This document shows positions 21,351 through 33,224 of a DNA stretch of 64,000 bases, piece by piece. The stretch spans positions 18,458,651 to 18,522,650 of the forward strand of contig CM060113.1 of NCBI GenBank assembly GCA_030522415.1, in the 5' to 3' direction. Under the pieces are notes generated by a model. It ran no database searches, had not been told where the DNA came from, and was given only the letters and a program-made list of their open reading frames with translations. The position numbers were made by a program, and so were the translations under genes. Numbering within the stretch: the first letter of the stretch is position 1; each line of letters starts with the position of its first letter. The DNA comes from Channallabes apus (Eukaryota > Chordata > Actinopteri > Siluriformes > Clariidae).

Positions 21351-21790
21351 TTTGATGGCTGTATGTCATTCTTTGCCCAAAACGTGGACGTTTATAGATT
21401 CTAATAAAAGGCTATATGGCCGTTCTGAGATTAAATGTTTTGTTTTAAATAATCTTTTGTACCAGGGAATAATAATTTGCCAGGGTAAAAGTAAAAAAAT
21501 TGCACTTTGTTTTGCTGTCAATCTGACCATATATTGAGCATTACACAAACATCTGTGATTCTTGTTTTTCTCCTAAATCTGTTTTAAAAAAATATCATCA
21601 CCAAGTTGCTAATTTGCATGTTCACACTAATTTGGATGTGCACAAGGCGGAAAATCCTTGTTATGCACTAAAATGCCCGCCCCCTACATAATCTCTATCA
21701 AATATTATTGATTATCATTTACATATTACACAAACAAATTTGATTATAAAATAAGAAATATAAAAATACATGTTGGATATGAAGTTTTTT
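21351..21790. other. Upstream flank of atoh8, nothing recognised
   Basis: AT-rich sequence with a short GC-rich patch (21667-21690). Opposing 60-codon frames at 21352-21548 lack motifs. Confidence 0.4.
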
Positions 21791-21798
21791 AATATCAA

Positions 21799-21799
21799 T

Positions 21800-21831
<32 letters not shown>

Positions 21832-21860
21832 ATACATACATATATATATATACACACACA
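21799..21860. repeat. (AT)n/(CA)n microsatellite, left of Tc1
   Basis: AT repeats with interspersed tacata and a short (CA)n end. The same kind of tract resumes right after the Tc1 at 23217-23264, so the Tc1 seems to have landed inside one AT array. Confidence 0.85.
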
Positions 21861-23205
21861 CAGGTCCTTCTCAACAAATTAGCATATTGTGATAAAGTTC
21901 ATTATTTTCTGTAATGTACTGATAAACATTAGACTTTCATATATTTTAGATTCATTACACACAAACTGAAGTAGTTCAAGCCTTTTATTGTTTTAATATT
22001 GATGATTGTGGCATACAGCTCATGAAAACTCAAAATCCCTATCTCAAAAAATTAGCATATTTCATCCGACCAATAAAAGAAGTGTTTTTAATACAAAAAA
22101 AAGTCAACCTTCAAATAATTATGTTCAGTTATGCACTCAATACTTGGTCGGGAATCCTTTTGCAGATTCTTGTGTGTCTCAACTTTCTCTTCACAATATC
22201 CCACAGATTCTGTATGGGGTTCAGGTCAGGAGAGTTGGCAGGCCAATAAACCATTTACCAGTGGTTTTGGCACTGTGAGCAGGTGCCAGGTCGTGCTGAA
22301 AAATTAAATCTTCATCTCCATAAAGCTTTTCAGCAGATGGAAGCATGAAGTGCTCCAAAATCTCCTGATAGCTAGCTGCATTGACCCTGCCCTTGATAAA
22401 ACACAGTGGACCAACACCAGCAGCTGACATGGCACCCCAGACCATTACTGACTGTGGGTACTTGACACTGGACTTCAGGCATTTTGGCATTTCCCTCTCC
22501 CCAGTCTTCCTCCAGACTCTGGCACCTTGATTTCCGAATGACATGCAAAATTTGCAACCTGTAGCCCATTTCCTGCACACGCCTGTACACGGTGGCTCTG
22601 GATGTTTCTACTCCAGACTCAGTCCACTGCTTCCGCAGGTCCCCCAAGGTCTGGAATCGGTCCTTCTCCAAAATCTTCCTCAGGGCCCGGTCACCTCTTC
22701 TCGTTTTGCAGCGCTTTCTGCCACACTTTTTCCTTCCCACAGACTTCCCACTGAGGTGCCTTGATACAGCACTCTGGGAACAGCCTATTCGTTCAGAAAT
22801 TTCTTTTTGTGTCTTACCCTCTTGCTTGAGGGTGTCAATGATGGCCTTCTGGACAGCAGTCAGGTCGGCAGTCTTACCCATGATTGCGGTTTTGAGTAAT
22901 GAACCAGGCTGGGAGTTTTTAAAAGCCTCAGGAATCTTTTGCAGGTGTTTAGAGTTAATTAGTTCATTCAGATGATTCGGTTAATAGTTCGTTTAGAGAA
23001 CCTTTTCGTGATATGCTAATTTTTTGAGATAGGGATTTAGGGTTTTCATGAGCTGTATGCCACAATCATCAATATTAAAACAATAAAAGGCTTGAACTAC
23101 TTCAGTTGTGTGTAATGAATCTAAAATATATGAAAGTCTAATGTTTATGAGTACATTACAGAAAATAATGAACTTCATCACAATATGCAAATTTTTTGAG
23201 AAGGA

Positions 23206-23218
<13 letters not shown>
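21861..23218 (-). mobile_element. Tc1-like transposon inserted in an (AT)n array
   Basis: The left end caggtccttctcaa and the inverted right end ttgagaaggacct bound the element. The terminal repeats are about 200 bp and contain a second, inner copy of the aaaaaattagcatatt motif (22047-22062; 23014-23030), the IR/DR pattern. The transposase is on the minus strand and broken. A 321-bp deletion derivative of the same family lies at 28856-29176. Confidence 0.88.
22190..22881 (-). pseudogene. Tc1 transposase, deleted and frameshifted
   Basis: The N-terminal frame (22881-22372, 169 codons) has an intact helix-turn-helix (AVQKAIIDTLKQEGKTQKEI, then SQSAVSRHLSGKS) and the second DNA-binding helix region (TSRATVYRRVQEMGY). 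It then shifts frame at about 22570, where a deletion has removed the segment with the first catalytic Asp. The adjoining frame (22580-22221) carries VMVWGAMSAAGVGPL and the second Asp in FQHDLAPAHSAK. In the third motif, read in yet another frame at about 22205-22225, the codon expected for the catalytic Glu reads Gln (NPIQNLW). The protein cannot be active. Confidence 0.85.

Positions 23219-23264
<46 letters not shown>
23217..23264. repeat. (AT)n microsatellite, right of Tc1
   Basis: About 24 AT units between the Tc1 end and the 3' end of the minus-strand LINE. Confidence 0.95.
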
Positions 23265-23267
<3 letters not shown>

Positions 23268-26200
23268 CAAGATATTTGTCACATGCATAGTTATACAAGT
23301 ACAACACACAGTGAAATGTATCCTGAACCGCTCCTACTTTGTGCAAATAACAGAAGAACAAAAGAAATAATCTATAAATAGAAATTGAAATAGAAACAAC
23401 AAAATTAAATTAAAAATATTCTTCTAGAAAATTTACAAAGAAAAATTTACAAAAAAAAAAAAAAAAGGTACAAATGTAAACATAATAATAAAGTGTGTAT
23501 ATGAGCAGGATAAAATGTGCACGTGATGCTTACAGTCCAGACTAAAGTACAGTGTGCAGTGTGGAGTGTCAGCACAGCAGAGTGTGGGTGAACTGGTACA
23601 GTCCTATGAACGGGAGAGTGGCCCATCATGGTTGAGGAGTCTCGTGAGTCTCTCCGTTTTGGCCATAATGACCCGGAACCTTCTGCCTGAATGCAGAAGT
23701 TTGAACAGTCCGTTATTGGGGTGCGACAAGTCCTTAATGATTCGAGCTGCCCTGGTTTTACATCTCCTGATGTAGATGTCCTGCATGGAGGGGAGAGTTA
23801 ACCTGCAGCAGCGTTCAGCTGCCCGGATCACTCTCTGGAGGGCTTTCCTGTCCTGTACACAGCTATTCCCAAACCAGGATGAAATGTTCTGTGTAAGGAT
23901 GCTCTCAACAGCACCCGAGTAGAAAGCCTTAAGGACAGCAGGGGAAACCCCAAACTTCCTCAACTGCCTCAGGTGGTACAGACGCTGCTTTGCCCTTTTC
24001 GTCTGAGCACAGATATGCTCAGTCCAAGTCAGATCCTCGGAGATGTGGACGCCCAAGTACTTGAAGCTGCTCACTCACTCCACTGGAGCTCCATTGATGA
24101 GGGGTTTGTGGTCCAGTTGTCCCCTTCTGAAGTCCACCACCAGCTCCTTCGTCTTACTGACGTTCAGTCTGAGGTTTTCTTCACACCATAGTGCCAGGTT
24201 CTCCACTTCATCTATGTAGGCCGACTCATCGTTGTTGGAGATTAAGCCCAGCACCACCGTATCGTCAGCAAACTTAACGATGGTGTTGGAGTCGAACATG
24301 GCCACACAGTCTGAAGTGTAAAGAGAGTATAGCAGTGGAGAGAGAACACATCCCTGTGGAGCACCTGTTGATGGTGATGCTGCTGGAGACGCACTTGCCC
24401 ACTCTCACCGCTTGAGATCTGTCCGAGAGGAAGTCCAACACCCAGGCACACAAGCGTTTGTTAAGTCCTAGATCTCTCAGCTTTGTGAACAGTCTGTGAG
24501 GCACTATTGTGTTGAAAGCAGAGCTGTAATCTATAAACAGCAATCTCACATAGTTACCTTGCTTCTTGTCCACGTGGCTGAGAGTGGTGTGCAGAATATG
24601 GGAGATGGCATCCTCTGTGGATCTGTTGGGGCGGTAGGCGAACTGAAGTGGATCTATGGAGCTGGGGATGGAGGAGGAGATGTTTTTTAGCAGACCCTCA
24701 AATACCTTCATGACCATCGATGTCAGTGCAACAGGCCGGTAGTCATTCAGGCATGAGGGTTTGTTGGTCTTGGGCACGGGGACAATGGTGGATCTGGACC
24801 CGCCGCTTTCCTGGTGTTCACCCTCCTCAGCGCCATGCGAACGTCGTGCTCTGCGATGCTGATGGCGCAATCCTCGCTGATGACGTCATCATTCTCAGTC
24901 ATCAGGCTGCTACCGGGCGAAGAATGCGTTCAGCTCGTTGGCGAATGCAGAGTCGGCTACGATCGTCATGGTGTCTTTGGCAACCTTGTAGTCCGTGATT
25001 GTGCGGAATCCGTGCCACATGCGGCGTGTGTCACCCTGGTGGAAGTGTGATTCAGTTCGCTGTCGGAACCGTCCCTTAGCTTCCCTCACCGCTCGCCTGA
25101 CGCCATAAGAAGCCGCTTTGTATGCGCTCATATCGCCGTTGATGAGTGCAGCATTATAAGCAGCGGTCTGGGCATTCACAGCATCGCGGATCGATCGGTC
25201 CACCCAAGGCTTCTGGTTCGGAAACGATTTGAACCTCACTGTTGGGACAACTTCATTTACAAGCGTGCTAACGAAGCTAAATGCTACATCCGCAAACTCG
25301 TTGATGTCTTCTGCGCAAGCTCGGAACATGTCCCAATCTGCGTCATCGAGCGCGTCCTGTAGCGTAGCTTCTGATTGGGCAGACCAGCGTTGCACCTCCC
25401 TCATGACCGGAGCTTCACGATGAAAGCTTTGTTGATATTCCGGTATGAGGAAAATGACGTTGTGGTCTGATTTCCCAAATGCTGGATGTGAAACAGCTTT
25501 GTAGCCCCGCTTGTATGGTGTGTAGCAGTGGTCCAGAATGTTGAGTCCCCTCGTCGGACATGTAACATGTTGTTGAAAGTTTGGCATAACCTGTCTGAGG
25601 TTCGCTTTATTAAAGTCACCTGCTACAATGTGCGCTGCGTCCGGGTGTTTGTTTTGGAACTCGCTCAGCACATCATGTACTGTAGTTCAGACAGAGCAGT
25701 GCCTGTGTCCGCGTGGGGTGGGATGTAGACCGCCGTGGCAATGACCGAGGTGAACTCGCGAGGCAGGTAGAAAGGACGACACTTAACACTCATATTCCAA
25801 ATGAGGCGAGCAGCTACTGGAGAGAATGGAAACACTCCTGACATCGCACCACTTCTTGTTGACCATGAAACACACACCTCCACCTTTAGCTTTGTTAGAC
25901 TCTGCCGTCCTGTCCATGCGGAACACAGAGAATGAGTCCGATGGGGTTACGACTCGGTCCGGCACGATGGGGGTCAGCCATGTTTCTGTAAAGCACAAAA
26001 GATTACAATCCCTGATATCTTGCTGGAAAGTAACTCTGGCTCTGAGGTCATCAAGCTTATTCTCCAGTGACTGTACATTAGCCAGCATCCTACTCGGCAG
26101 AGGGGTGCGATGAGCTTGTTCTCTCATTCTGTTATGGACGCCGGCGCGTTTCCCTCAACGCTTCTTTGTTCTTCGCCGCGGGTTAGCGTCCCGTCCATTG

Positions 26201-26445
26201 TTGTTGTCGTCTGAGTAGCGTAGTATCTCAGAGGGCCACGTCGGGTCAGGCTTAAAGGTGGTATAAGTAAGCGCCGAAATCTGAATTCCTATATCCAGTA
26301 GTGTTCTACTGTCATAGGTAACTAAACCTGAAGTACTATTAACGAATGAAAGTAAAATAAAGAAAGAAAGAAGGAAAAAAACGCACAGTTTGTACGGAGG
26401 GATCAGGAAGGCGTCTGGACGTGGCCGCGCCATCACACTCCAGAC
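23265..26445 (-). mobile_element. Rex1/CR1-type LINE, near full length but broken
   Basis: The minus strand carries, in order, a leader-like frame (26436-26155), an APE endonuclease (26127-24910 in three frames), a reverse transcriptase (24870-23900) and a C-terminal region to 23604. A short 3' UTR ends tgcatgtgacaaatatcttg next to the AT repeat. That 3' end and the protein sequence match the teleost jockey-group LINEs usually labelled Rex1/CR1. Several frameshifts and an internal RT deletion make it inactive. The 5' end lies just before the Tc1 at 26458. Confidence 0.8.
23604..26436 (-). pseudogene. Rex1/CR1-type LINE ORF2 (endonuclease-RT), frameshifted
   Basis: Reading down the minus strand: a hydrophobic N-terminal stretch (26436-26155) ending in a basic PRRRTKKR; the endonuclease start (26127-25783: NVQSLENKLDDLRARV, CFTETWLTP, KGGGVCFMVN); YLPREFTSVIATAVYIPP (25883-25665); VAGDFNKANL, then LDHCYTPYK and FGKSDHN (25671-24910); the RT with FIDYSSAFNTI (24870-24274), KFADDTVVLG (24305-24075) and FKYLGVHI (24074-23604). 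After KAAGPD (near 24795) the sequence jumps to the PVPKTNKP motif, so about 50 residues of RT are missing. At least five frame changes are present. Not functional. Confidence 0.82.
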
Positions 26446-26457
26446 TGTATATATACA

Positions 26458-27461
26458 CAGTGGCTTGCAAAAGTATTCGGCCCCCTTGAACTTTTTGACA
26501 TTTTGTCACAGTACAGCCATAAACATGAATAAATTTTATTGGAATTCCATGTGAAAGACCAATACAAAGTGGTGTACACTTTATGGAAGAGTGGCAAGAA
26601 GAAAGCCATTGTTAACAGAAAACTATAAGAAGTCCCGTTTGCAGTTTGCCACAAGCCATGTGGGGGACACAGCAAACATGTGGAAGAAGGTGCTCTGGTC
26701 AGATGAGACCAAAATGGAACTTTTTGGCCAAAATGCAAAACGCTATGTGTGGCGGAAAACTAACAATGCACATCACTCTGAACACACCATCCCCACTGTC
26801 AAATATGGTGGTGGCAGCATCATGCTCTGGGGGAGCTTCTCTTCAGCAGGGACAGGGAAGATGGATAGTGCCAAATACAGGGCAATCTTGGAAGAAAACC
26901 TCTTGGAGTCTGCAAAAGACTTGAGACTGGGGCGAAGGTTCACCTTCCAGCAGGACAACGACCCTAAACATAAAGCCAGGGCAACAATGGAATGGTTTAA
27001 AACAAAGCATATCCATGTGTTAGAATGGCCCAGTCAAAGTCCAGATCTAAATCCAATCCAGAATCTGTGGCAAGATCTGAAAAATGCTGTTCACAAACGC
27101 TGTCCATCTAATCTGACTGAGCTGGAGCTGTTTTGCAAAGAAGAATGTGCAAGGATTTCAGTCTCTAGATGTGCAAAGCTGGTAGAGACATACCCTAAAA
27201 GACTGGCAGCTGTAATCGCAGCAAAAGGTGGTCCTACAAAGTATTGACTCAGGGGGCTGAATAGTTAAGTTATATAAATAAGTTATTTATTTGTAAAAGA
27301 TGTTTGGAATCATGTATGATTTTCTTTCCACTTCTCACGTGTACACCACTTTGTATTGGTCTTTCACGTGGAATTCCAATAAAATTTAGTCATGTTTGTG
27401 TAATGTAATGTGACAAAATGTGGAAAAGTTGAAGTGGGCAAAATACTTTTGCAATCGACTG
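26458..27461 (+). mobile_element. Tc1-like transposon with N-terminal deletion
   Basis: The left end cagtggcttgcaaaagtatt and the reverse-complemented right end cagtcgattgcaaaagtatt are inverted repeats that extend inward (ccaatacaaagtggtgtaca on both sides). About 400 bp that should hold the start of the transposase are missing between the left repeat and 26590. CA rather than TA flanks both ends, probably by mutation. Confidence 0.88.
26591..27247 (+). pseudogene. Tc1 transposase catalytic domain, Glu-to-Gln at the third catalytic position
   Basis: This 218-codon frame covers the catalytic half of a DD34E transposase and ends at the usual GGPTKY terminus. Seen: LWSDETK (first Asp, residue 37), YGGGSIMLWG, QQDNDPKH (second Asp, about residue 122), and SPDLNPIQNLWQDLK, where the catalytic Glu of NPIE is replaced by Gln (cag). 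The N-terminal DNA-binding domain is deleted, so the frame opens within the linker (RRKPLL). Without Glu and without DNA-binding helices it should be inactive, although the frame is otherwise unbroken. Confidence 0.85.
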
Positions 27462-27746
27462 CATATACATATTCAACATGTATATTTCCATTTTGCTTAT
27501 TTTATAATAAAAAATTTTGTTTAATTTTTCATCATAAAGAATATTTATTTGGTGTAAACACTTTTGTATTACATGACAAACACCTGCAAAATATATGTGC
27601 CACAAAATAAACATATGAGAATTTGTATTAATGGTCTTGACGGCTGTCACGTGCCTAGGGTTCATTATAATCATAATATCGTATTTCACAATAATAGACC
27701 TTATGAATTTAGGTTCTGATATAATATTTGTGTGGGGCGTAGCGCA
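27462..27746. other. Flank between Tc1 and the CCCAGATAGC element
   Basis: AT-rich single-copy-looking sequence; no gene seen. Confidence 0.4.
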
Positions 27747-28000
27747 TCCCAGATAGCAGAACAACATTGAATCATCGTTGAATCAACATTAAAGCATCAA
27801 CCAACTTGTTATTGAATCAATGTTGAAATTTCAATGTTAAATGTTGATTTTTCATCAGGTTTGCACCTTGAAATAATGTTATTTCAATGATGAAAAATAG
27901 ATCAAGATGGGCATAAAATCAATGTTTGTTCAACGTAAATTCAATCACTTATTTTACATTGAATCAACATTGAATCAACATTGAAACAATTATAGTTTAG

Positions 28001-28855
28001 TCTTGCTTTATGAACAGCAAGATTCTATGACAGTAAATCATGTCCGTTTTGATTTATTTCTTTAAATCAGAGACCATGTAGGGCTGAAAAGCTTTTTTTT
28101 TTTTTTTTTTTAAACAAAAAGTCAGTAACTCAACATCCTTCAGTTTACATGTAAACATATTTATTTATTTATGCTCCATACCCATTTAAACAGGAAGTAA
28201 CATCACAATTACAATAAAACAACTATATAATAAAACACACTACAACTTACATACAAATTATTATAAACTGGATGACAATATGACTTTTTAGAAGAGAACT
28301 ATTAGAAGAGATTGTTAATTCTGAATTCATAAAACAGAATCTAACTGCCAAGAGAAGAGACTGGAAAACCATAATATAAAAATGGCAGCCTGCCTCAGCA
28401 AAATTCAGTCAAATGCAAATAGAAACAACCAAGTCAGAAACACAACAGATGACTGAAACATTATTCGTAAGTTGAAATGTATTTACTCAGCAAAACAGAT
28501 AATAAGACATGAGTCTGAACTTATGGCTTTCCACCACGAGCAATTCCCCCCAGCCGTTCTGGGGCATAACGAAGCCATTTCTGAACTGTTGAAGCAAAGA
28601 AACTCTGTGGCCTCCTTTTCTTCAGCTTTCAGCTGTTGTTGTTGTAGTGCATCTAAAGAATGAAAAACAAACAAAAGGTTAGAACTATACAATGCTCTAA
28701 AAACTTGGAGTGGTAGTTGTTTATGAATGACAGAAGGTGGGTCCTAAATTTTTGGAAATGTGACTTTTACAAATGTACAGATATGCAACATATGTTTTGA
28801 AATGTCCTACAATCTTCCATAGATACAATGCACACATTAGATTTTTTTGAATATA
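28001..28855. other. Interior of candidate element, no firm gene
   Basis: On the minus strand a Gln/Glu-rich frame (28692-28483) follows an acceptor-like tctttag (near 28658). It might be an exon of the element's own gene, but I recognise no domain. A T-run is at 28094-28112. Confidence 0.3.
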
Positions 28856-29176
28856 CAGGTCCTTCTCAAAAAATTAGCATATTGTGATAAAGTTCATTAT
28901 TTTCTGTAATGTACTGATAAACATTAGACTTTCATATATTTTAGATTCATTACACACAACTGAAGTAGTTCAAGCCTTTTATCTCAAAAAATTTGCATAT
29001 TTCATCCGACCAATAAAAGAAAAGTGTTTTTAATACAAAAATAGTCAACCTTCATATAATTATGTTCAGTTCTGCACTCAATACTTGGTCGGGAATCCTT
29101 TTGCAGATTCTTGTGTCTTGTGTCTTGTAAAATAATGAACTTTATCACAATATGCTAATTTTTTGAGAAGGACCTG
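28856..29176. mobile_element. Tc1 MITE (caggtccttctc family)
   Basis: A 321-bp element with TA at both sides (28854-28855, 29177-29178) and caggtccttctcaa/ttgagaaggacctg ends. It is a deletion derivative of the Tc1 at 21861-23218: the terminal repeat and the first part of the adjoining sequence are shared, while the transposase is gone. Confidence 0.9.
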
Positions 29177-29178
29177 TA

Positions 29179-31150
29179 TGTGTTATTTCACAATCTGCAA
29201 ATGTTGTCCTACAATGTACATATTCAATGCTATGAAAACAAATATACTTAATGTAACAATGTAGTCTGTTATGTGCAAAAAAAAAAAAAAAACCTGTAGG
29301 ACCAAATAAATAAATAAAAATCAATCCGTGGCGACGGTTTTGCAATTTGTCCCCCGCACTCACAAATACTTAAACTTGTTCCCTCAGTTTAACAAATCGT
29401 GGCCACGGATTAACAAACTGTATGCACAAATTTCCAATCCGTACGCTCAGATACCGTACTGTTTGCATATTTATTCTTAACGTGAAGACTTATTTTGGTG
29501 ATTTTATTATAAGCTTTTTACCCAGAGTTAGATGCATGCTGCACTGTTAATGTTATTATTAAATAACGCCTATTATTACATTGCATTTAGTTTGAGAGCA
29601 AAGTAATGACAACATAAACTGTACATTATTTGTTTTGTATTGCTTTTTACCTTCTCCTCAAACTCACACTGCATGATTTTCAAAGTCATCGGATCACCAT
29701 TGTTTTCACACTGTACTATCTGTGGTAGCATTTAGTTGCTGCTGTGTTCACACTGCACAATGAATTGGCGACAGGAGATTACACACTGCATGACTTTACA
29801 ATAGGATGAATCGCCAACAACTCTGTCTGGTGTGCAAGCTACAACCAAATGCACACAAGAAGTGATAAGGAAACAACGCAAGATCATGCTGACATTGTGG
29901 TCTATAATTCCTCCCCGAACAAACAATAATTAAAAAAAGATGACGTCCTTGTTTAAGATCCCATATGGTCAAAACTGAAATTTCATGGCTTTTTTCATGG
30001 TAACTGAGGTCTAGGGGCTATGTAACTACCATATAAGTTTCAAAACAGTCAATCCACAGTAGAATGCACACAGCTTGCATAAAGTAGCTCTGCCTTTTCA
30101 CGAGCTGCTGTGATGTCCAATCTTTCAGTCACCATCAACCACCATCCCACCCTTCTTTTGCCAAAACATCACGTCCATGCCGTTGCTGAACAACAATAAC
30201 ATGAAAACAAGTCGAAAAAACGCTGTTCAGACGATAGATGTCGAAACTACATCATTACACAGGCTTCCGAGCAACATTAATATAAAAGACCATTGGCACG
30301 TCAGCTTCAGCATCTTTCACACAGCCATTCCATTAAACTTTAAAAATTTACATTAAAAATTTTATTTAATTAATAGAAGTTAATTGATAAAGAAAATCTA
30401 TTTATGACATTATTTTTGACAGCATTATGATTATTTATTAAAACTTCAGACAACAACAATTAGTGCCACGAGGTTATTTGCAACACTATATGTTCTACAA
30501 AATAGAGGACTACACACCTTACAGCGCAATATAATGTGGCTTTAGAAGAGGAAAGGTAGGATTAAGAAGTGAGCAAGTGATGAATTAGTATTATAGGTCG
30601 CAAGCAGATACAGTAACAATAATGGGTGCCCTACCTTATGCAGTCTCCATTGATGGCTAATAAACATTGATACAAGTAGGTTATGGTTAAAGTTGTGAAC
30701 TTATAAAGTCTTAAATGTTTTGTTTTCCCTTCTCAACGCATTATGCATTTACTCACCAATAATGGCTACCTTTTTAATTTGGTCAAGTCTCCAAGTCGAA
30801 GGTGCCCAGCAGCAGATTCCGTACCATGGCAGTAGCAGAGGTGGCAAGGCGGGCTGCTCTCCACGCTTCTGCCTGGCAAACCACCCCAGAGCCCTTTATA
30901 ACTTCAATCTGAAAAATTATTTCACATCACAATATTAATTTATTGGCAACTTTTAGAAACTTTTCATGTTTCATACTGATTCTTATGTTTAGCTTCCCAA
31001 TAGTTAATAGGATTTTATGTATAAATGCAGATTAATGATAATCTGGACATTCTGGACATTTGTTTACATGCAGGGTAAAACTGCAACAGGAACAGTACAA
31101 AATAAAAACTGAAAAAAGACGGACATTCAGAGTAAAACAGTGCAAGATAA
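29179..31150. other. Noncoding interior, nothing firm
   Basis: At 29650-29830 short repeats (tcacactgcatgac, ttcacactgcaca) look like an old MITE. On the minus strand at 30900-30800 there is a conceptual segment TAMVRNLLLGTFDLET that faintly recalls a BEN-domain exon, too short to call. The plus-strand frame 30720-30938 has no motif. Confidence 0.3.
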
Positions 31151-31159
31151 AAAAAAAAA

Positions 31160-31530
31160 CCTGTACAAAACATACATGCAGGGTAAGCATTGGTGGGAGC
31201 AATGTCCAAGCAGTGTAGAGAAATATTTCTGTACGACTTCATTGTTTTGTGCTGTGTAGTATAGTATTGTAATAGCTGATCAGAGTGATCAACTCCCCAT
31301 GTGCTGGTTGTACGCAGTCACAAGACATGGAAATGTCTTTGTAGTCCATGTACCTTGTAATTTCACCCTCATCTTCACCGCGTCTACTGTAAAGCAGAAT
31401 GGATGGTAGAACAGGTAGATACTTCTCGTGTGTCCATCCACTTCACAAATACAAGAGGTCCATCTGAACGGAGCTTGCGTGTCCTGATGTGAGGGGCTGG
31501 TGAAGGCAAGGGTGATGCAGACACATTCCT
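31160..31530 (-). pseudogene. piggyBac-like transposase C-terminal remnant
   Basis: A pyrimidine-rich acceptor (gtttttag) precedes codons for HIRTRKLRSDGPLVFVKWMD and REVSTCSTIHSAL (31530-31385), a typical piggyBac block near the last catalytic region. Further on in other frames come LVTAYNQHMG and, from the frame 31242-31015, KSYRNISLHCLDIAPTNAYP, which is the helical block close to the piggyBac C-terminus. At least two frameshifts or stops separate these. The Cys-rich end was not found. Confidence 0.6.
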
Positions 31531-31641
31531 AAAAACAAATAAATAAAAAAATGTTAACCTATACTGTTCAGAGTAAATGGATGTGCAATTAATATGGATG
31601 CACAATATATACAGTACAGAGATGACCAAAAATGTATCCAC

Positions 31642-32250
31642 ACTTCAACATGAAAAATATACACCTCTCTTCTGTAGGTCACATGACAGCATCAATGATG
31701 GTGATAGATAATACTACACACTGCTGCCATAATTCAATTTGAGTTTTAAAAAACACCATCCACTGGACATTACACACATATTGAACACATTCTAAACAAT
31801 TACATCTTATCAGGTATTTGTAAATACACGCTAAACAAAAGGGATTATATACATTTACACCAAAGAAATATTCATAAGCATCACTTAGCTACATAAGGCA
31901 GTATTTTAGCCACCTGCAACTTGCTTGTTTGTGCTAAATAACATTACTGATAGCAGTGTTATAAGCTAACCAAAATGGAGCCAAATACACATTAGCAACC
32001 ATAATCTAAAGCTATCCAAAACAAGGTGAATATAAACATCTGTAAACTCCATAAGGCATTAGCTTAGCCACCGGGAAATATCATGTTTGTGCTACATGAG
32101 GCAGCATGCTAGCATGATTTACCTAAACTATATAAATGGCATTGAAAGCCAATGTGTCACACAAGCTGACAAGAGCTAGCTGTAGTGAGGAAAATATTTA
32201 CTAATATTAGTTTAATATTATCAGAATAAGAGTTATATAAGACTTAATAA
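31642..32250. other. AT-rich noncoding sequence
   Basis: No gene or repeat ends recognised between the piggyBac debris and the candidate exon. Confidence 0.4.
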
Positions 32251-32256
32251 CTTACC

Positions 32257-32434
32257 CAGTGTAGCATGGGTCTATTCTCTGTTCAAAATGCTCCCGTTCG
32301 TCGTCGGAGTCACACAGTCTTCTTCTGAGGTAAATGTAAACTTTCCAGAACATTCTGAAGAGTTTCCTCGGATGTGTAAGCGCGTGCCATCTTCCAAAAC
32401 GTGCTGAAAACTCACTGAATCGGAGTATTTTCAA
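32257..32434 (-). pseudogene. Candidate 5' exon of a transposase gene
   Basis: The minus strand has an open stretch followed by a near-consensus donor (ctggGTAAGTTATT; GT at 32255-32256). In one frame it gives 60 residues with an Arg-rich YLRRRLCDSDDEREHFEQR. In another, from an ATG at about 32390, it gives MARAYTSEETLQNVLES, which resembles how some fish piggyBac-like proteins begin. Its place 0.7 kb upstream of the piggyBac C-terminal debris on the same strand supports a spliced transposase gene. Tentative. Confidence 0.3.
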
Positions 32435-33224
32435 GCCTGTCTCTCTGTGTTCGTTTTTTCATGCCGGTGTCCGGGGGCGTGGTCTAGTATGTAAATTACC
32501 CGGACTGATTTCCGTGTGATTGGCGCATGGGCGTGTCCTGCCTCGGGTCATTAGCATACAAGTGTGACAGAAATTCTGTGCCTCTCCTTGGTTTATACGG
32601 ATTACATAAACTGAGAATATTTGTTTTCAATGTGACTTGCATCATTTAAAAGTAGACACTTTAAGCTTTATATAGATATATTTCTCATTTCATTTAATTA
32701 TAGTGACGTGTTTCAAAAAGATTTTCACGGAGACTGAGGTTTCATATATGTGCATATATCCTCATATACTGTATGTGGCCAATTAGGATTAGTTTTTTGC
32801 ATTTTTTTTGTTAGTTCTTAGTTATTGCCTTGATAATAGAAAATATGAGCTAGGCATCATGTATGACAGTTGCCAAAGTGAGATATGAGCTAAAATGACC
32901 AGATCCTGCCATAGGAGACATATCTTGTATGTACATATACAGTAGGGCTTATATGTGGATATAAAGAAGCAATACAGGAGACTAGGGCTGCAACAACTAA
33001 TCGATAAAATCGATAATTATCGATAATGAAATTCGTTGTCAACGAATGCCGTTATCGATTAGTTGGGCTGCTCACGTTATTGAGGCGCGCGACCACAAGA
33101 TGCACAAATACACACACAGATACACACTAACACTAGCAATGGAGTTTACAGAAGCGTTTGCAGGAAAAAGCGCGCGCCCCAAGTCCTCCAAGGTATGGGA
33201 GCAATTTACATTAAAAGCCTCTTA

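Noticed and set aside
23108..23361. YIYIYI-type ORFs on both strands
   Set aside because: Pure translation of the (AT)n microsatellite.
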